This document shows, piece after piece, positions 24,337 to 33,222 of a stretch of 64,000 nt of DNA. The position numbers and the translations under genes are program-made. Within the stretch, counting starts at the first letter, position 1, and every line of letters starts with the position of its first letter. Source of the DNA: Guyparkeria halophila (GTDB lineage: Bacteria > Pseudomonadota > Gammaproteobacteria > Halothiobacillales > Halothiobacillaceae); contig NZ_CP140153.1 in assembly GCF_034479635.1 (NCBI RefSeq), positions 1,433,501-1,497,500 on the forward strand, read 5' to 3'. The notes under the pieces are model-generated. The model made no database searches. It was not told where the DNA came from and saw only the letters and a list, made by a program, of their open reading frames with translations.

Positions 24337-24471
24337 CTTGGGCCGCCTATCCTTAATATGCTCAACAGGTTACTCGCGTTTCTTTGAGTGAAGGATCGAG
24401 TCGGGATCATAGCAAGCCGACAACAGCGGTGCCAAGTGCCATACCTCCCGACAACACACCCGATCCCGTTT

Positions 24472-24498
24472 GACAACCGATCGGTTCGACTATCATGG
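24472..24498 (+). promoter_or_regulatory. Possible msrB promoter
   Basis: TTGACA at 24472-24477 and TATCAT at 24493-24498, with a short 15-base spacer, 49 bases before the msrB ATG. The -35 is a perfect match; the short spacing makes the call tentative. Confidence 0.4.
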
Positions 24499-24546
24499 TC
24501 GGGCACGACCAACCATCCAACTACCGACAAGCAACCGGAACGCATC

Positions 24547-24948
24547 ATGAGCAACGAACCCGACCTCTGGCGCGAGACGCTTAGCGAAGAACAGTACCGT
24601 ATTTGCCGCCTTGGCGGCACGGAGGCCCCTTGGTCCGGCGCCCTTAACGACGAAAAGCGCCCGGGGCGCTTCGACTGTGTCTGCTGTGGGCGTTCTTTGT
24701 TCGTTAGCGATGCCAAGTTCGATTCTGGCTCCGGCTGGCCCAGCTTCTTCCAGCCTGCCAGTGCCGAGGCGCTCATTACCCGCAGCGACACCAGTCACGG
24801 CATGACCCGCACCGAAGTGCTCTGCGCCGGCTGCAACGCGCACCTCGGTCATGTGTTCGAGGACGGTCCGCAGCCGAGCGGCCTGCGTTATTGCATCAAC
24901 AGCGTCTGCCTGGATTTCGTCCCGACCGACGAACAGCCCGCTACTTGA
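24547..24948 (+). CDS. msrB: Peptide-methionine (R)-S-oxide reductase
   Basis: 133 residues from the ATG at 24547; the frame is open upstream, but that part does not resemble MsrB. Zinc-binding pairs are CVCCG and [12 protein letters not shown], the substrate motif is [10 protein letters not shown], and the catalytic cysteine is in [11 protein letters not shown]. Cytoplasmic, since there is no signal peptide. Its last eight bases overlap the convergent sspB 3' end. Confidence 0.96.
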   Translation: MSNEPDLWRETLSEEQYRICRLGGTEAPWSGALNDEKRPGRFDCVCCGRSLFVSDAKFDSGSGWPSFFQPASAEALITRSDTSHGMTRTEVLCAGCNAHLGHVFEDGPQPSGLRYCINSVCLDFVPTDEQPAT

Positions 24949-25489
24949 CGACCCGAAGACTGGGGCCGCCCTTGCCACCACCCGACGGTGGTGGATCGTC
25001 GTCAGGGCCATCGCCATCTGACCCGGCGTCCGAGCCGCTCGCCGACGGGTCATCACTCTCCTTGTCCGCTGCTCCATCTTCGCCACCCGGCACGGCTCGC
25101 AACTGAGGGCGACCCTTGCTGCCCGACTTGGGCGCCGGCGTCCCCTCAAGGTCCTCGTCGGACTGCGGGAACGTCTCTTCCGGCTCGTCCGGGAAGGTCG
25201 CCCCCTGCCCCGAGTCACGATCAACGATCGCACGTACCGCATGCATGGGGACGAACACCCGTTCGGGCTGCCCGCCGAAACGGGCCTCAAACGAGATGCC
25301 CACGCGATCCATGTGGAAGTCACGCACCGCCGAAGGACTGATGTTGAGCTGGATGTGACCGTCCTCGACGAACTGAGTCGGGACCATCACTTCCTCGGCA
25401 TCGGCATTCACGACCAGGTGGGGCGTGTGCCCCTGGTCGAGAATCCAGTCGTAGAAAGCGGGAACGAGGTAGGGACGCTTCGAGAGCAT
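24941..25489 (-). CDS. sspB: ClpXP adaptor SspB
   Basis: 182 residues. The folded N-terminal domain (1-95) delivers ssrA-tagged peptides. A flexible acidic tail ends in the ClpX-binding XB peptide GGPSLRVVK (174-182). Unusually, a second XB-like segment, KGRPQLRAV, occurs at 125-133 within the tail, 49 residues upstream. The tail between them is Asp/Ser/Gly-rich. It lies downstream of sspA after a 162-base gap, the common order after the bc1 operon. Confidence 0.95.
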   Translation of the reverse strand: MLSKRPYLVPAFYDWILDQGHTPHLVVNADAEEVMVPTQFVEDGHIQLNISPSAVRDFHMDRVGISFEARFGGQPERVFVPMHAVRAIVDRDSGQGATFPDEPEETFPQSDEDLEGTPAPKSGSKGRPQLRAVPGGEDGAADKESDDPSASGSDAGSDGDGPDDDPPPSGGGKGGPSLRVVK

Positions 25490-25651
25490 TAAGAGACCTC
25501 TGCGCGAATGGAATGGCGATTCGGCGTAGTTTGCTCGACGCTGATGCCGGTCACCCCGTTACGAGACAAACGGGCACCAGCAATGCCCGGCTCAATAGGC
25601 GAACGTGTGGACGATCAACGCCGGGACACGGTCCATGGAAAGACGCTTGCG

Positions 25652-26275
25652 TCAGCCGCGCATCTCGCGTTCGACTTCGGTGAGGCTCGCCTGGAACGTG
25701 GGTCGGCTGAACACACGATCCATGTAGTCCTGGATGGGCTTGGCGCCCGGTCCGGTCAGCTCGATGCCGTATTTCGGCAAGTACCACAGCAACGCGGCCA
25801 GGGTCACGTCCGCCAGGGAGAACTCCTCGCTCATGAAGAACGGCATGGCCGAAAAGATCGGTGCCGCGGACAACAGCTCTTCCTTGAGTTGCTTGCGGGC
25901 CCGGGCAACAGTCTTCTCGCCGCGCTCGAACTCCGGCAGCAGGCCATACCAGTCCTTTTCAATCCGGTAGAGCGCGGTACGCACCTTTGCCCGGCTGACC
26001 GGGTCGACCGGCATCAGCGGCGGGTGCGGGAAGCGCTCGTCCAAGTACTCCATGATGACGCGGGCATTGGTCAACACGAGGTCGCGATCGGCCAGCACCG
26101 GGACCGTGCCTTCCGGCGACAGGTCGTGAAAGTCTTCCGGCGGCTCCTGTTCGGACAGGTCGATGATCTCGGCGGTCAGCTCCTTCTCCGCGAGAACAAT
26201 GCGGGTGCGGTGGCAGTCCGGTGAGTCCGGGCTGGTGAACAAGGTCATGACCGAACGACGATTGACGGTCGCCAT
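25652..26275 (-). CDS. sspA: Stringent starvation protein A (GST fold)
   Basis: 207 residues. RNA-polymerase-associated protein with a glutathione S-transferase fold lacking transferase activity. N-terminal thioredoxin-like part MTLFTSPDSPDCHRTRIVL; then EGTVPVLADRDLVLTNARVIMEYLDERFPHPP holds the cis-Pro and dimer region; the C-terminal helical domain includes the surface segment used for sigma-70 contact in the family. It starts 110 bases after petC; a terminator lies in that gap. Confidence 0.95.
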   Translation of the reverse strand: MATVNRRSVMTLFTSPDSPDCHRTRIVLAEKELTAEIIDLSEQEPPEDFHDLSPEGTVPVLADRDLVLTNARVIMEYLDERFPHPPLMPVDPVSRAKVRTALYRIEKDWYGLLPEFERGEKTVARARKQLKEELLSAAPIFSAMPFFMSEEFSLADVTLAALLWYLPKYGIELTGPGAKPIQDYMDRVFSRPTFQASLTEVEREMRG

Positions 26276-26316
26276 TGGCGCCTCCCATGGTGCAATGGTT
26301 AAAACGGCATGATAAC

Positions 26317-26341
26317 AAAAACCCGGCCTCGGGGCCGGGTT
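26317..26341 (-). terminator. Intrinsic terminator after petABC
   Basis: Nine-bp stem AACCCGGCC/GGCCGGGTT with a 4-base loop (26320-26341), followed on the minus strand by a T run. It separates the bc1 operon from sspAB, whose transcription may rely on read-through or on a promoter in the short gap. Confidence 0.85.
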
Positions 26342-26385
26342 GATCGGGGGTTGGCGCGTCTAACGAGCCGCTCGTTGGCGCCGGT

Positions 26386-27135
26386 TCAGTGCTTGATGTC
26401 GCGCCAATATTCCTTCTTCAGCAAATACATCACCAACGTGAAGATAAACAGGAACGCCAGCACGTACGGCCCGTAATGTGCACGCAGTAACGCGGCCGGC
26501 TCCGCCATGTAAACCATGTACGCGGTCAGATCGCGCATCTTCTGTTCGAACTCTTCCTCCGAAAGCGTGCCGGGCCGCTCCGGTGATTCGAGCCCAACCA
26601 GACGGCGCTTGGCATCCTCGCCCTCACCCTCGGTTTCGTAGACCGGTTGCTTGAGGCCCTGCTCGGCGGCCAGCACGTGCGGCATGCTCACCAGCGGGAA
26701 TACCGCATTGTTGACGCCCCACAACGTGTCGGGATCCTCGTAGAACGTGGTGAGGTAGGTATACATCCAGTCCGCGCCGTGTACTCGCGCCGAGAGGGTC
26801 AAATCCGGCGGCACGATACCGAAGGTTTGTTGAGCGTACTCTGCCGGCATGTTGGTCTCGATGACGTCGCCCGGCTTGCTGGACTCATCGGGCATCAGCA
26901 CGGCCAACTGCTCGTCGGAAAGTCCAAGGTCCTCGCCGATGCGACCAAAACGCATCATCTTGGCACTGTGGCACGACGCACAGCTGTCCATGAACGTCTG
27001 TGCCCCTCGATAGAGCGATGCCTTGTCGCTCAGGTCAACCTCGGCATCCGCGAGCGGATAATTGCTGCTGGCCGCCTTCGCATTGGGCGTTGCGATCAAG
27101 CCAATCAGAAACATTAGAAAGGTGATACGAATCAT
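26386..27135 (-). CDS. petC: Cytochrome c1 of the bc1 complex
   Basis: 249 residues. Haem c subunit passing electrons from the Rieske centre to a soluble cytochrome c. Cleavable signal peptide at 1-21; haem site CASCH at residues 52-56; the SMPHVL segment supplies the likely axial Met. A C-terminal membrane anchor is at about 222-241, ending in a short cytoplasmic tail. The start ATG overlaps the petB stop (ATGA). Confidence 0.96.
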   Translation of the reverse strand: MIRITFLMFLIGLIATPNAKAASSNYPLADAEVDLSDKASLYRGAQTFMDSCASCHSAKMMRFGRIGEDLGLSDEQLAVLMPDESSKPGDVIETNMPAEYAQQTFGIVPPDLTLSARVHGADWMYTYLTTFYEDPDTLWGVNNAVFPLVSMPHVLAAEQGLKQPVYETEGEGEDAKRRLVGLESPERPGTLSEEEFEQKMRDLTAYMVYMAEPAALLRAHYGPYVLAFLFIFTLVMYLLKKEYWRDIKH

Positions 27136-28343
27136 TGCAGATGCTCCGGCACGGCCTTGGTACGTTCATGACGGCTGATGAAATACAGCGCGATGAAGAA
27201 GCCGAAATACACGGCCGACAGCAGCTGGGAACCCAGCGTGCCAAGCGTGGTCGGCGGCTGGGTACCCAGGTACCCAAGTCCGATGAACGCCGCAGCGAAC
27301 GCGAACAGGTTGACCTTGAACGCCGTCGAGCGGTAGCGGATCGATCGAGTGCGATTGCGGTCGATCCATGGCAGCACGAACAGGATCAGGATTGCCACCG
27401 TCATGGCCAGCACGCCCAGGAATTTGTCCGGGACAGCGCGCAGGATCGCGTAGTGCGGCGCGAAGTACCACACCGGGGCGATGTGCTCAGGGGTCTTGAG
27501 CGGATCCGCCGGAATGAAGTTCGGATGCTCGAGGAACAGGCCACCGCCATCGGGCCAGTAGAACAGCACGACGGCGAAGATGAACATGAACACGCCCAGA
27601 CCGAAGAGATCCTTGACGGTGTAGTAGGGATGGAACGGGATGCCGTCGACCGGCTTGCCGGTCTCGTCCTTGTGCTCCTTGATGTCGATGCCATCGGGGT
27701 TGTTCGAACCGACTTCATGCAGCGCCATGATGTGACCGCCGATCAGGAACAGCAGCACCAGCGGCAGGGCGATCACGTGCAGGGCGAAGAACCGGTTCAG
27801 GGTCGCATCGGAGATGACGTAGTCGCCCCGAATCCACAGCGCCAGGTCGGGACCAATCACCGGAACCGAGCTGAACAGGGAGATGATCACCTGCGCGCCC
27901 CAGAAGGACATCTGCCCCCAAGGCAGCAGGTACCCCATGAACGCCTCTGCCATCAGCACCAGCAGAATCAGGACCCCGAAGATCCAGATCAACTCGCGCG
28001 GCTTCTTGTAACTGCCGTACATCATCCCCCGGAAGATGTGCAGGTAGACGGCAAGGAAGAAGAACGAGGCACCGGTGGAGTGCAGGTAGCGGAGCAACCA
28101 GCCCCACTCCACATCGCGCATGATGTACTCAACCGAGGCGAAGGCATTTTCCGCCGAGGGCTTGTAGCTCATCGTCAGCCAGATGCCGGTGACGATCTGC
28201 AGGACAAACACGACCAACAGCAGCGAGCCGAAGTAGTACCAGAAGTTGAAGTTGTGGGGGACGTAGTACTTTGCCAGGTGCGCATTCCAGAAATGCGACA
28301 CCGGCAGGCGGTCGTCCACCCATTTTCCCAGGGACTTGATCAT
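27132..28343 (-). CDS. petB: Cytochrome b of the bc1 complex
   Basis: 403 residues, eight membrane helices. It binds two b haems (histidines in RYLHSTGASFFFLAVYLHIFRG and FALHVIALPLVLLFLIGGH) and the quinone at Qo and Qi. The Qo motif usually written PEWY reads PVWY here (IAPVWYFAPHYAILR), a variant I recall from some beta/gamma lineages. Overlaps petA and petC by four bases each, indicating translational coupling. Confidence 0.97.
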   Translation of the reverse strand: MIKSLGKWVDDRLPVSHFWNAHLAKYYVPHNFNFWYYFGSLLLVVFVLQIVTGIWLTMSYKPSAENAFASVEYIMRDVEWGWLLRYLHSTGASFFFLAVYLHIFRGMMYGSYKKPRELIWIFGVLILLVLMAEAFMGYLLPWGQMSFWGAQVIISLFSSVPVIGPDLALWIRGDYVISDATLNRFFALHVIALPLVLLFLIGGHIMALHEVGSNNPDGIDIKEHKDETGKPVDGIPFHPYYTVKDLFGLGVFMFIFAVVLFYWPDGGGLFLEHPNFIPADPLKTPEHIAPVWYFAPHYAILRAVPDKFLGVLAMTVAILILFVLPWIDRNRTRSIRYRSTAFKVNLFAFAAAFIGLGYLGTQPPTTLGTLGSQLLSAVYFGFFIALYFISRHERTKAVPEHLQ

Positions 28344-28945
28344 GCTGCCTCCTCCTCGGTACCGCCGACACGAACGATATCGCCGCTGACATAGACGTAC
28401 GGCGGCACTTCCAGGTTCGTCGGTGCCGGCACGCCTTTGTAGACCCGCCCGGAGATATCGAACTTCGAGCCATGACAGGGGCAGAAGAAACCGCCTTTCC
28501 AGTCGTCACCCAGGTCGTCGGGCGCCACTTCCGGTCGATAGGTGGGCGCGCAACCCAGATGGGTGCAGATGCCGACCACCACGAGGTAACGCTTGTGTTC
28601 CTCGCGGGCCCGATAGATGTTGGCGGCGAATGGCGGCTGCTGCTCCACCACACGCGAATCGGGATCCTGGACCTCATCGTTGAGCTCGGGCAGGGACTCG
28701 AGCATGCGATCCGTGCGGTGCACCAGATAAACGGGCTTGCCGCGCCAAGACACGGTGGTCATCTGCCCGGGGGAGAGCTTGCCGATATTCACGTCCACCG
28801 GCGCGCCGGCGGCCTGGGCCTTGGCACTGGGCTGGAAGGAACTCAAGAACGGCACGGCGGCAAAGCCGACGCCCACCGCGCCAACCGCCGTCGCCGCGCC
28901 GGTCAGAAACCGGCGCCTTGCCGGGTTGGAGGGAGAATCAGCCAT
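28340..28945 (-). CDS. petA: Rieske iron-sulfur subunit of the bc1 complex
   Basis: 201 residues. Tat-type N-terminus NPARRRFLTGAATAVG leads into the single membrane helix. The [2Fe-2S] ligands are in CTHLGC and CPCHGS, about 20 residues apart. First gene of petABC; the promoter is probably in the 274-base gap to the Nif3-like gene. Confidence 0.97.
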   Translation of the reverse strand: MADSPSNPARRRFLTGAATAVGAVGVGFAAVPFLSSFQPSAKAQAAGAPVDVNIGKLSPGQMTTVSWRGKPVYLVHRTDRMLESLPELNDEVQDPDSRVVEQQPPFAANIYRAREEHKRYLVVVGICTHLGCAPTYRPEVAPDDLGDDWKGGFFCPCHGSKFDISGRVYKGVPAPTNLEVPPYVYVSGDIVRVGGTEEEAA

Positions 28946-29060
28946 TGTTACGTCGTACTCCTGGATGGTTGTCCGTCAATCGATCACGACCGGAAAGCAA
29001 TTCCGCGTCGCTCGTGTTGTTGGCGAGCCTTGTCGGCCTCCCTGCACCCGGCGAAGAACA

Positions 29061-29078
29061 CCCGGAACGTATTCCGGG
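29061..29078. promoter_or_regulatory. Palindromic hairpin in the petA leader
   Basis: Perfect 7-bp stem CCCGGAA/TTCCGGG with a CGTA loop, about 115 bases before petA. Two further short palindromes built on GATGC/GCATC lie upstream, at 29097-29109 and 29138-29149, the latter inside the predicted promoter spacer. Function unknown; they could be protein-binding sites or leader structure. Confidence 0.4.
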
Positions 29079-29130
29079 GGCGCCATGGGCATCACCGATG
29101 CGAAGCATCTGCCATTTTTACGGCCGGGGT

Positions 29131-29158
29131 AGTTTAAGCATCTCGATGCGACCGTCAA
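29131..29158 (-). promoter_or_regulatory. Predicted promoter of petABC
   Basis: Minus strand: TTGACG (29158-29153), 16-base spacer, TAAACT (29136-29131). Five and four matches to consensus. It implies a leader of about 180 bases before petA. Confidence 0.5.
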
Positions 29159-29219
29159 ACAAGCGGGGCTAATACCTCGGGATAGACTTTTATTAGCTTG
29201 GGAAACCAGTTGGGTCGTT

Positions 29220-29978
29220 TCAGACCGGGTTGGGAATATTGACAAACCGGTGCTCGATACCGAATTCCGCGGCAATACGCTCGCCCAGCAAACGCACACC
29301 CCCCGTTTCGGTGGCGTGGTGTCCGGCGGCGATATAGGTCACGCCGGACTCGCGCGCCATGTGCGTGGTGCGCTCGGAGATCTCGCCGGAGATGAAGGCA
29401 TCCAAGCCGAGCTCGATGGCCTCGCCCAGCATGTCCTGCGCCCCGCCAGTACAAAGCCCGATGCGTCGAATCGGTCGATCGGTCGGTCCGACGACCAGCG
29501 GTTCGCGCCCCAGGTGATCGGCAATGCGGGCGCCGAGCTCGCTGCCGGTCGCCGGCTCTTCGAGTCGCCCGGCGACCGCAAGCTGCTGATGGCCGAAACG
29601 CTCGGTCACGTTCACACCAAGGAGACCGGCCAGCCAGGCGTTGTTGCCGATCTCGACGTGACCGTCGAGAGGAAGGTGGTAGCCGATCAGGTTGATATCA
29701 TGGGCCAGCAGGGTCGCGATGCGCCGGCGCTTCATCCCGGTGATGACCTCCGGCTCGTTCTTCCAGAAGTAGCCGTGATGGACAAGCACTGCATCCGCGT
29801 TGGCCTCGACGGCGGCATCGAGCAGATCCTGACAGGCCGTCACCCCGGTGATCAGTCGGCGAATCTCGCCACGCCCCTCGACCTGCAGGCCGTTCGGCGC
29901 GTAGTCGCGGTAGGTTTCGGGCTCGAGCAACCGCTCACAATAGGCAAGCAACTCGCGGATATCGACCGTCTCGGACAT
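29220..29978 (-). CDS. Nif3-like dinuclear metal centre protein (YbgI family)
   Basis: 252 residues from the ATG at 29978, preceded by GGAGGAGCGCCC. The open frame upstream to 30140 is unlikely to be coding. Metal-ligand motifs are HHGYFW (about residue 67), HLPLD (about 101) and AGHHATE with a Glu near the C-terminus. The family forms hexameric toroids; E. coli YbgI (247 residues) is structurally known, but its biochemical role is debated (proposed GTP-cyclohydrolase-I-type or metal-storage roles). Not part of the bc1 operon, judging by the promoter gap. Confidence 0.93.
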   Translation of the reverse strand: MSETVDIRELLAYCERLLEPETYRDYAPNGLQVEGRGEIRRLITGVTACQDLLDAAVEANADAVLVHHGYFWKNEPEVITGMKRRRIATLLAHDINLIGYHLPLDGHVEIGNNAWLAGLLGVNVTERFGHQQLAVAGRLEEPATGSELGARIADHLGREPLVVGPTDRPIRRIGLCTGGAQDMLGEAIELGLDAFISGEISERTTHMARESGVTYIAAGHHATETGGVRLLGERIAAEFGIEHRFVNIPNPV

Positions 29979-30266
29979 GGGCGCTCCTCCTGTCGTGACC
30001 ATGGTGCCGGGCGAAACCCTAGCCCGGATATTCCATGAAGTCCACGCGCCCACGCCTGTCTCCTGACCGCACGCGGCTTTTTCTTCGGTCGGCCGTATTC
30101 CCTGATACGGCCCTCGCTCGGGAAAACCTCTTTCGGCCAATATGTTGCACGATCGTTACGCGGGTTCATGACATCTCCGGGCCAGCTTGTTTGGCGACGC
30201 CGTGGCTTGGCGCCCTCTCAACCGCGTGTTCCAATGGCCGAGTACCTGCCCAGGAGCTTTTCGGCC

Positions 30267-31550
30267 ATGACCAGCCGCCCCACGGCATCCCTGCTGTCGC
30301 GCCGTTTTCTACCGTATTTCTTCACCCAGGCGCTGGGGGCATTCAACGACAACGCGTTCCGCTTCTCGGTGATGTTCCTGATCACCTACGAGATCGGCAG
30401 CGCTCACGACGGCAATATCGACGTGCTGATGAATCTGGCGGCGGGGCTGTTCATCCTGCCCGGGTTGCTGTTCTCGCCGATGGCAGGCCACTGGGCCGAC
30501 CGCCTGGATCAGGCAAAACTGGCCCGCATACTCAAGTGGACCGAACTGGGACTGATGTTGATCGCCGCCCTGGCCTTCTGGTGGCAAAGCATCACCTTGT
30601 TGATGGCCCTGGTGTTCCTGATGGGCGCGCAATCGGCCTGGTTCGGCCCACTCAAGTACGCAATCGTGCCCCGCCATCTGCCGGCAGGCATGCTGATGCG
30701 TGCCAACGGCTGGGTCACGGCGAGCACCTTCACCGCGATTTTGCTGGGCACCCTGACCGGCGGGCTGCTTACTGCCACCGGTGAGCGCGCTACCCTGATC
30801 GCGAGCCTGCTGGTGATCGGCGTGGCGGTGGCGGGACTGATAGCCGCTCGCTTTATCCCCCCTGCCCCGCCACCGGGGCGGCTGCCGGATCATGCGGGAC
30901 CACTGAAAAGCTGGACCACGACCTGGCGACTCCTGCAGACCCAGGCAACCAGCCTGCGCCAGTCGATGTGGCTGATCAGCTGGTTCTGGTTCGTGGGCGC
31001 GGGGTATCTCACCCAGTTTCCACGCTTTGCCGAGGACGTGCTCGAATTGCCGGCGGACGGGGCAACCGGGCTGCTGGCCCTGTTTGCCCTGAGCATCGGG
31101 GCCGGCGGATTGCTGGTGGGCTATCTGGGTGGCCGTCGCCCGCCACGCGCGCTGGCCCCGTTTGCCGCGCTGGGGGTTGGCTTGGTCGCGATCGACTGGT
31201 ATTTCGTCGCCTCGGCGCCATCTCCGCTGCTATGGCGAGTCGGGGTGGACATCGCGCTGACCGGTGCGTTGGCAGGCGTACTGGTCGTCCCGTTGTACAG
31301 CCATTTGCAGCGGGCCTCGCGGCCGTCGCAACGCGCCCGCCTGATTGCGGCACTCAACGTGCAGAACGCCCTGGCGATGGTGGTCAGCAGCCTGCTGGCA
31401 ATTTTCCTGTTCGCGGCGCTCGACATCGGCCTGCCGACCTTCTTCCTGCTCTTCGGGGGCAGTGGATTGCTGGTGGCCGCTACGGTCTGGTGGCGCTGGC
31501 AAGGACTGCTCCCGAATCGACCGCAAGGCGATAACCCCGAGCATCGGTAG
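30267..31550 (+). CDS. MFS transporter, LplT-like
   Basis: 427 residues, about 12 membrane helices. The N-terminal FFTQALGAFNDNAFRFS is characteristic of the lysophospholipid transporter LplT and the MFS part of LplT-Aas proteins, which return lysophospholipids to the inner leaflet for reacylation. No acyltransferase (Aas) gene follows, so substrate assignment is by family only. Start ATG at 30267 chosen for AGGAG ten bases upstream; in-frame ATGs at 30168 and 30234 are less well placed. Its 3' end is 4 bases from the convergent imuB stop. Confidence 0.85.
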   Translation: MTSRPTASLLSRRFLPYFFTQALGAFNDNAFRFSVMFLITYEIGSAHDGNIDVLMNLAAGLFILPGLLFSPMAGHWADRLDQAKLARILKWTELGLMLIAALAFWWQSITLLMALVFLMGAQSAWFGPLKYAIVPRHLPAGMLMRANGWVTASTFTAILLGTLTGGLLTATGERATLIASLLVIGVAVAGLIAARFIPPAPPPGRLPDHAGPLKSWTTTWRLLQTQATSLRQSMWLISWFWFVGAGYLTQFPRFAEDVLELPADGATGLLALFALSIGAGGLLVGYLGGRRPPRALAPFAALGVGLVAIDWYFVASAPSPLLWRVGVDIALTGALAGVLVVPLYSHLQRASRPSQRARLIAALNVQNALAMVVSSLLAIFLFAALDIGLPTFFLLFGGSGLLVAATVWWRWQGLLPNRPQGDNPEHR

Positions 31551-31554
31551 CCCC

Positions 31555-33150
31555 TCAATCGTCGAGGCCAATCACCTGCCAATCGCCTCCGGCGCATTCC
31601 CGGCGCAGGCAGACCGCGCGACCACCAGTCAGTTCACCGGCACAGTAGTCGGCCGATTCCTCGGCCGTCGTCCACCAGCCGGTCTCGACGCGCTCGGCCT
31701 CCCCATGATGATGCACGGGCGCATCAGGGCGCCGTGGTTTCTCGAGCCACCATAACGGCCGAAACGCCCCGGGTGATGTCCCGGGCAATGTCCCGAGTGA
31801 TGCCCCACGTGATAGCCCGGGTAACGACGAGTCCCCCGCCGGCTCGGCCACCTTCGCGCGTGATGACTTGTCCTGAGGCGAGGTCAGGGGCTGCAGGCGG
31901 GAGCGGCGCATGGGAACCAGATGGGAGGCATCCTGCACCCGGCTGACGGCCTCTCGGCCCAGCCGGGCCTGCAGGCGCTGAAAGAGGGCCCGCTCATCGC
32001 GTCCACGCTCCTCGGCATCGGCAAACAGGCTGCCCTGCCCCGGTCGGGGCGCGACAAAATGCTCGGCTTCCACCCCCAAGCGGGTCACCGGCGCCAATAC
32101 CCCGGCCGACTCCAGCCGTAGGCGCAATTGTGCCAGCCAGAGGGGTTCGTCCCGGCCGGGCTCGGCGGTTGCCACCTCCAGCCGAGTCGACGGTCGGTCC
32201 TCATGGGCGAGCCACACCACGAAATCCGCCACCGCGAGTTGCCGACGACGCAGGAAGTCGCTCAGCCCCACCAGCGGCCCACGGGCCAGCAGCAACAGGC
32301 GATCGACCTGGCTGGCCGGATCCCACAGGCTTACCTCCCGGGCATAGCGGGCCGGCGGCACCAGGTCGGCCAGCGGCCAGTCCCGTTCGGCGAACAGACG
32401 ATCCAGATCGGCCAGCAGTAATGGATCGGCACGCATCCCCAGGCCATCACGCGGCAGGCGGCGCACCTCGCCCAGTCGCCGCAGCCCCAGCTCGGCAAAG
32501 CGATCGATCCAGGCAGCCGGCCAGTCGACCAGCGCCAGGGACAACTGGCTGACGGCCGCCAACTGCTCCCGGGCACAACAAAGCCACGGGGCCTCGTCAT
32601 CCACCGCGGCCGCCAGCGCCCAGGCGACGCGCGGATGCGGGGCCCCCGCGGCCTGCACCACCAGGTGCCACGGTTGCAATGCCTCGAGCAGCCGGGACAC
32701 CAATGCCTCGAGCCCGCCGAACAGTGCCGCGCTGCCACCGATCTCCAGCAGCAACCCCGCCCCGGCCTCCCCGCCGGGTTGCACCGGTGGTGGGCGGCTG
32801 ACGCGCGAGGTGTACGTCAGCGCCCACTCGCCCCATTCGGCCAGCCAATCCTCCACACTGCGTTGCTCGAGCGTCAGGCATCGCAGCGGGGGCGTATCCA
32901 TCGAGGCATGCGCCCGGTGACGGGAGCGCGCCCCGGCCAGACTCTGGCCGATCTCGATACCCAATCCGGCTGCCGCGTGGTTGATCGCCATCACCCGGCT
33001 GCCGCGACCACCGCCATCCAGGAGCACTGCGGGCGGACGGTCATGACGCTCTTCTTCGGGGCAACGACATTCGAACCAGGCCTCCGGGAAGCGCAGTGCC
33101 AGCCAATAGGGCTCGTGTCGTAACGACCGGGGTGTGGACTCGATGGGCAT
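31555..33150 (-). CDS. imuB: ImuB, polymerase-like mutasome hub protein
   Basis: 531 residues from the ATG at 33150. Y-family polymerase homologue that has lost the catalytic acids at its N-terminus (WLALRFPEAWFECR), as ImuB proteins do; it acts as a hub for the error-prone polymerase ImuC/DnaE2 and the beta clamp. QGSLF at 372-376 fits the clamp-binding pentapeptide. The C-terminal ImuB signature RVETGWW precedes the end. Residues about 442-461 form a tetrapeptide repeat with Gly every fourth position. Transcribed from the LexA-box region shared with lexA; dnaE2 is not in the window. Confidence 0.9.
   Translation of the reverse strand: MPIESTPRSLRHEPYWLALRFPEAWFECRCPEEERHDRPPAVLLDGGGRGSRVMAINHAAAGLGIEIGQSLAGARSRHRAHASMDTPPLRCLTLEQRSVEDWLAEWGEWALTYTSRVSRPPPVQPGGEAGAGLLLEIGGSAALFGGLEALVSRLLEALQPWHLVVQAAGAPHPRVAWALAAAVDDEAPWLCCAREQLAAVSQLSLALVDWPAAWIDRFAELGLRRLGEVRRLPRDGLGMRADPLLLADLDRLFAERDWPLADLVPPARYAREVSLWDPASQVDRLLLLARGPLVGLSDFLRRRQLAVADFVVWLAHEDRPSTRLEVATAEPGRDEPLWLAQLRLRLESAGVLAPVTRLGVEAEHFVAPRPGQGSLFADAEERGRDERALFQRLQARLGREAVSRVQDASHLVPMRRSRLQPLTSPQDKSSRAKVAEPAGDSSLPGLSRGASLGTLPGTSPGAFRPLWWLEKPRRPDAPVHHHGEAERVETGWWTTAEESADYCAGELTGGRAVCLRRECAGGDWQVIGLDD
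31771..31830 (-). repeat. 12-bp degenerate tandem repeat inside imuB
   Basis: About five 12-base units beginning GGGTGATGTCCC on the plus strand, in frame with imuB, encoding a linker of xxxG tetrapeptides (SLPG, LSRG, ASLG, TLPG, TSPG). Units differ at several positions. Confidence 0.75.
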
Positions 33151-33169
33151 GACGGACTCCGGGCGTGAA

Positions 33170-33189
33170 TACTGTAATTTTTTACAGTA
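33170..33189. promoter_or_regulatory. lexA box: LexA operator (SOS box) shared by lexA and imuB
   Basis: Twenty-base site with CTGT-N8-ACAG core: TACTGTAA, four T, TTACAGTA, a perfect 8+8 palindrome matching the E. coli-type LexA consensus. It lies 19 bases from the imuB start and 33 bases from the lexA start. TATACT at 33188-33193 overlaps its right edge and may be the lexA -10. One box can repress both divergent promoters. Confidence 0.93.
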
Positions 33190-33222
33190 TACTTTGTCAC
33201 ACACACTTGCCATGCCCATGCC

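Noticed and set aside
29979-30266. Extension of the Nif3-like gene or of the MFS gene into the gap
   Set aside because: Both frames are open, but the strong ribosome sites are at 29978 and before 30267. The gap holds only an 8-bp hairpin (30091-30112) and the dispersed repeat.
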